From positions 64,154,069 through 64,218,068 of the forward strand of contig NC_060254.1 in the NCBI RefSeq assembly GCF_921293095.1: a stretch of DNA of 64,000 bases. Reading direction: 5' to 3'. Numbering within the stretch: the stretch's first letter is position 1; every line of letters starts with the position of its first letter. Of this stretch, positions 59,888 to 64,000 are shown in pieces. A program made the translations under genes and the position numbers. The DNA is from Ischnura elegans (taxonomy: Eukaryota; Arthropoda; Insecta; Odonata; Coenagrionidae). The notes beneath the pieces are model-generated. The model was given only the letters and a program-made list of their open reading frames with translations. It was not told where the DNA came from and did not search any database.

Positions 59888-59988
59888 TTTCCACACTTCT
59901 TAATTTTTACCGACACAGGTTTCGGCACATGATTCTCTTTTTATTATATGCCGAAACCCAGATCGGTAGCAATAAAGAAAAGTGGAAG
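59888..59988. repeat. Inverted repeat of PLE-terminus-like sequence
   Basis: Arms 59888-59927 and 59949-59988 are imperfect reverse complements: ACCGACACAGGTTTCGGCA against TGCCGAAACCCAGATCGGT, with outer TTTCCACACTTCTT against AAGAAAAGTGGAA. The spacer is about 21 bp. The string TGCCGAAACC-TCGGT resembles the 3' half of hammerhead-type PLE ends; the CTGANGA half is not readable. Confidence 0.5.
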
Positions 59989-60059
59989 TAGATAAGTGCT
60001 TTCATAATGTGAACCGTAAATATTACTTTTTTTAAATGCGCAGCATTTCAAATCCATTG

Positions 60060-61250
60060 CGGTTCATTGTCCTGCATTCGAAGACAATTTTGGACGCCCG
60101 CCCAGTTTGGACCGTGGAGCCGAGGATCAGCGGGAGATAGGCGATGTTGTTCTCTTTTTCCCCCCTTGAAAGCTGACCATCCTTGCGCAAAACGAAATTC
60201 AAGCATAAAAACAAAGTTGCGTCTGCGGTTTCACTACTCCCAACATTTAGATCTCATTCTTTTTTTCTATTTGCACAACCCTTTTTTGACTAACAACTTG
60301 CTGTTTTTTCTTCTTTACCTACGCAGAGAGAATGCTACGACGACCTGAAAACAAACACTTATTCGGGAAAAAAAAGCCAAAAAAAAGGACAACTCGCTGC
60401 TGTCCTCTGGTGGTACTTGCGACTAAGCTTGACCTCAACTCCTACTCCTTTGCCACCCGATCGCGCGCATGGGATTGTGGGAAGGGTCGTCGAGTAGGTG
60501 GAAAGGGAGACGTGGACGAAGGCTTTATAGGAGAGGAGCGAGGTAAAAATAAGGAGCGGGGAGTTAAAGCCATAATGAAAACAACTCTATGTATTTTGCA
60601 GGCGTAGCCATTCCTCCCACTTCGCCGCACCTCTCAAAAAGCCTCGCAGAAGGGGACCGTCCTGTCTCCCTCCCCACTTATAATCCAGCCTCTTTTCATC
60701 TTCCTCCAGATGCGGCTTTTCCTCACCACAATAAAGGCTACTACGGCTCCGGGCTTCTATACACGCTCCTTGACCCTTGTTCTTCCCGCATTACCCCATT
60801 GCCTTCCAACCGGTCCCTTTTCCTGACTGTCCCACATGTCCTCTCTCAAAAGGGCTCCCGTATCACCATTGGCTCCCATTCATTCAAGCCAGCATCAAAT
60901 CCCTGCGTCATTCGCGTCCACTCGGCTGCTTCACTTCTCCAAGAGCGCTGGACCGCTGTCTGAACTGAAGAGGTAAATGGCGCTGATCGAGGCGAGGTAT
61001 GGTTTCCCGTAACTGCTTATCCGAGGGTCAAGGACTCCACTTCCGGCTAAATGTATTTCTCGACACTTAAAGCGCGTTCATATGTTCGTCTCAACGCGTT
61101 TTGGAATCTGTATCCGACGAATATAGGTTGCAAAGTATGTTGGAGTGACGCGGAGAAGGCTACCGTGGGGAAGAGTCCATTGCGTTCAAAATATTTCGCG
61201 CGGGGGAGTCAGGTGTATCGGAGTACGATCTCCAGTTATTTCAAGAACGA
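60060..61250 (+). other. GC-richer, partly pyrimidine-rich block
   Basis: The plus strand has CT-rich runs (60120-60170, 60600-60960) and a strong acceptor-like TTTTTTCTTCTTTACCTACGCAG ending at 60327 or thereabouts. The frames of 91 codons (60332-60607) and 124 codons (60589-60963) have no recognisable domain. An untranslated or promoter-proximal exon of a host gene is possible but unproven. Confidence 0.35.
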
Positions 61251-64000
61251 AAGAATTTATGCCTTTACATGCCATGAATTTTCCGTAACACCCTTTGTTT
61301 TCTCAAATATTTGAACGCCTTGGGAAAGTAAGGCAGTTACAAATTTTTAATCGCTACATACTGTTCCCTGTGTTAATGTATACTTTCATTCCACCTATGC
61401 ATTCCCCATTAAGTTTAAGGTATTGAGGAATGCTTTCATGACGTGCCAAAAGTTTGGCTGGAGAGGGCTCTCAATTTTTACTGAGAACATTGATAACAGA
61501 ACCATAAATTTACCTTGTGTTTTCTCTCACCTAGAGAGAGATATCCTTAGCAAATGCGAAAATCTTTAAATGAACAGACTTCCCGGACTACTGTGGCATA
61601 ACAATGAAATAGATGAATATTTAGGTACCATTTGATCGGGGTGTTTGAATTTGTAAGCCTTTTTCGACTTGCCTGTCAATCAGCTGAACTGCCAAAAAGC
61701 CACATTAGAATTCACGGGTATAAAATGTTGCTTCTTATCTGGGGGAAAAATATATTTTTTTAATTGTCCAAGAGAGACTGGCTCAATGTTTTACATTTCA
61801 GTTTCAAAACTAAATGTTTTTATTTCCCCAGTTATGTTTTGCAATTGAAAAATTATTATATTTCATATAAAAATGTGCATTTGGTGTGTCGAAATATGGT
61901 TTTTATCGCTTCAAATAAAATATTTGAAGTATATTCTAAAACAATTATGAAGTTTTTCTATCAATTTTTTATCACCATTTTTTTTGGATTTCCATCAGGA
62001 ATTATTAATGATGATATATGAATATTAGTTAAAATATCACTATACTTCACTGTTTTAACTTAATCATAGTCATCAATCTGTTTTACAATAGGTTTACTCT
62101 ATTTTTAATTTTTAATCTTAAGTTCTTTACGAGGAGAATGATATTACATAACGTAGTATTTCAATGAGAAAAAATCTGTAATATTCTGTGTATTACCAAT
62201 TAGAAAATGTACTTGGTAAAGAATGCAACGAAGATGAAAATCCCGAATTTTAAAATAAATTTTGGTTCTTGTTCCAGAATTTTTGTTTAATTATCATAAC
62301 ACCTAGGAATTTAAGAAAATCTTTAGTGTGTATCATTCTCCTATAATATATACGGTAGTTTTCCTGAGTATGGTTTCACAAGATATCTTCCCTCAAAAGA
62401 TCTTTGATAATTCACGGTTAAAATACCCTTTTGCATTTCGTTTGAAATGATGCATGTTCGCTGCCAATTTTTTGACTGGTTCTGTCCTGAAATACAGCTG
62501 GATTCTGGGGTCAGTTTGACCTTGCAACAAATTAGCCATGACCTGAAATCGGGGTGGCATTGCCTCTCAACGCGGCATCCATGACGGGAGTCGAGACGCA
62601 TTCAATGAAGCAAAGTTGCCCCTAACACACTCCGGATATAACTGTTTCGGTCCATGTATTTCGAATGGGCTTCCGTAGTTCAGAAAACACTGATATTGCA
62701 GTGCCCGCGCTTTAATGTGATAGCAGTTTTAGTCGGAAAGTTAGACGGACCTTAATACGCAGTACTCTTTCACCTCGATTTAGAGCTTTTAGAAACCATT
62801 TTCATCATTGTTCTGCTCTGCTATCACCTTTGCATTTGATTTTTGGTACTCTGTACGGAGACTTTATGAGAAGTTATGTAATTTTCAATTTCCAACACTA
62901 CTTTTTATTTGAATTAGTTGGCCAGGAAGTTAAGTAGCTAAAAGTGTGTCAATTAAAGTGATTCCGCTCCTCTAAGCGTTTTTCTGTCTTTGAATTGAAT
63001 TTTATTGCATTTTATTAATTACTTATTGTAGTCACCCGGACGAATACTATGATTCCGGATGAAGCTTTCTGAAAACATTAACATACATCCCGAATTACCA
63101 AATGTCCTAGGGAAAGGATGTAGCTCTCAAATCTCGAATACGTGAAACGGCTGTGGTTTACTCAGGAGTGAATCCTAGCCTCATCTATATTAATCAACCT
63201 TCGCGTTAATCACTGAGTGAGTTTAGTTTAGTTTAGTTTCTCGTCGGTTAATTATTTATATATTCCGATGTGCTATTATTCAATCTGATTAAATTGAAAA
63301 TCATATTTTAACCTGAAGAAAAAAAGATAGAAGATTAATTCTAAAGAGTGAAAATTTTCTGTTTGATTAGGCAGAACAGAATTATCTAGAAAACTATATA
63401 CTACAACAGACACCGTAGGTTAGTGTGAAAATGCTACTGTGCCTGATTTTTCTTTTACTTCAGCCAAATGTTCCTCTCACCATTTTTTCTAGTTCAATAT
63501 TATTTGGTTTATACCTTTCTCATTATTACTGCGTATTTGGTTTTATTTGAAGTGATATTTTTTTTATTTTTAGTGACAGATTTTCATTACTCCATGCGAT
63601 TATTTCACTTTTTTGCCCTGTGATCAAAATGCGTGCTCAGGATTAAAAAAAAACAGGGTTACAGGTGGGGGGCGTAAACGAACAATGGTATTTGCAGCTG
63701 TGACATGGAAACGCAGAGTGAAATCATAATTGAAAATATATCTTCATATTTATAACAGTGCTATGCCTGTTACTGTAATTTTTTGCTGGAAAAATATTTA
63801 TCCTAGTTTAGTTTTACTTCAGCCTTGAATTTGTCAAAACTTTTTCAAAACCTTGTAACCATTTCTTTTTTTGATTTTGGAAGGATACCTCACCCTTATC
63901 CTCATGTTTTTTCCCACAAACAGAAATATTTTTTCTTGCACAAAATTTTCACATATACTTGTTAATCTTTTTTAACAATTCACAAATAGTGTAAATTGTA
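61251..64000. other. AT-rich non-coding DNA
   Basis: No gene recognised. A short TTTAG repeat run lies near 63220-63240. Confidence 0.5.

Noticed and set aside
60589..60963. 124-codon frame as a gene
   Set aside because: Composition-driven; no recognised domain, no clear splice context of its own, overlapping alternative frame.

Overview
The window is eukaryotic, AT-rich, intergenic or intronic DNA with no complete protein-coding gene. Apart from eroded retrotransposon coding pieces, every open reading frame is under about 160 codons, shows no recognisable family, and many are low-complexity translations of pyrimidine-rich DNA. An arthropod genome is the most likely source. It holds tRNA-derived SINEs with clean target-site duplications, an RTE-type LINE tail, a Penelope-like element (PLE) with a hammerhead ribozyme motif, TTAA-flanked piggyBac-like MITEs, and a repeat resembling one I recall from insect and arachnid genomes. 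I cannot name the species.

Layout. 1904-2733: a complex insertion built from a 320-bp-period tRNA-headed repeat arranged as a near-perfect inverted duplication inside an imperfect 12-bp direct repeat. 2734-17.7 kb: unique-looking AT-rich DNA with scattered pyrimidine-rich islands, a few hairpins and a GC-richer block at 15.24-15.72 kb. 17.75-19.33 kb: a diverged tandem duplication. 19.59 kb: one small exon-like segment with good splice sites. 20.24-22.5 kb: pyrimidine-rich DNA running into a decayed tandem array with a period of about 165 bp. 25-30 kb: strand-asymmetric CT/GA blocks and a small duplication. 32.3-34.9 kb: a mosaic of local duplications, one copy carrying a 541-bp TTAA MITE that its neighbour lacks. 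36.12-36.78 kb: a second TTAA MITE enclosing another terminal-inverted-repeat element. 40.9-41.85 kb: RTE LINE C-terminal pseudogene split by a tRNA-Gly-like SINE. 42.0-45.7 kb: copies of a dispersed repeat around the PLE at 43.53-44.91 kb. 46.7-47.4 kb, 50-53.1 kb and 54.24-56.3 kb: further tandem duplications, the last with a third TTAA MITE. 57.07-57.38 kb: a SINE with a perfect 12-bp target-site duplication. 60.06-61.25 kb: GC-richer, pyrimidine-rich block. The remainder is AT-rich DNA in which I see nothing specific.

The coherent theme is retroelement traffic. Four places carry hammerhead-like or PLE-terminus-like sequence (43.6/44.85, 51.65, 54.6 and 59.95 kb), and three of them are arranged as inverted repeats. 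The tRNA-headed insertion at 1.9-2.7 kb is also inverted. This suggests inversion-prone reverse transcription, such as twin priming or template switching, has shaped the locus repeatedly. Local tandem duplication followed by MITE insertion gives usable relative ages. All identifications rest on motif reading by eye; no database search was possible.
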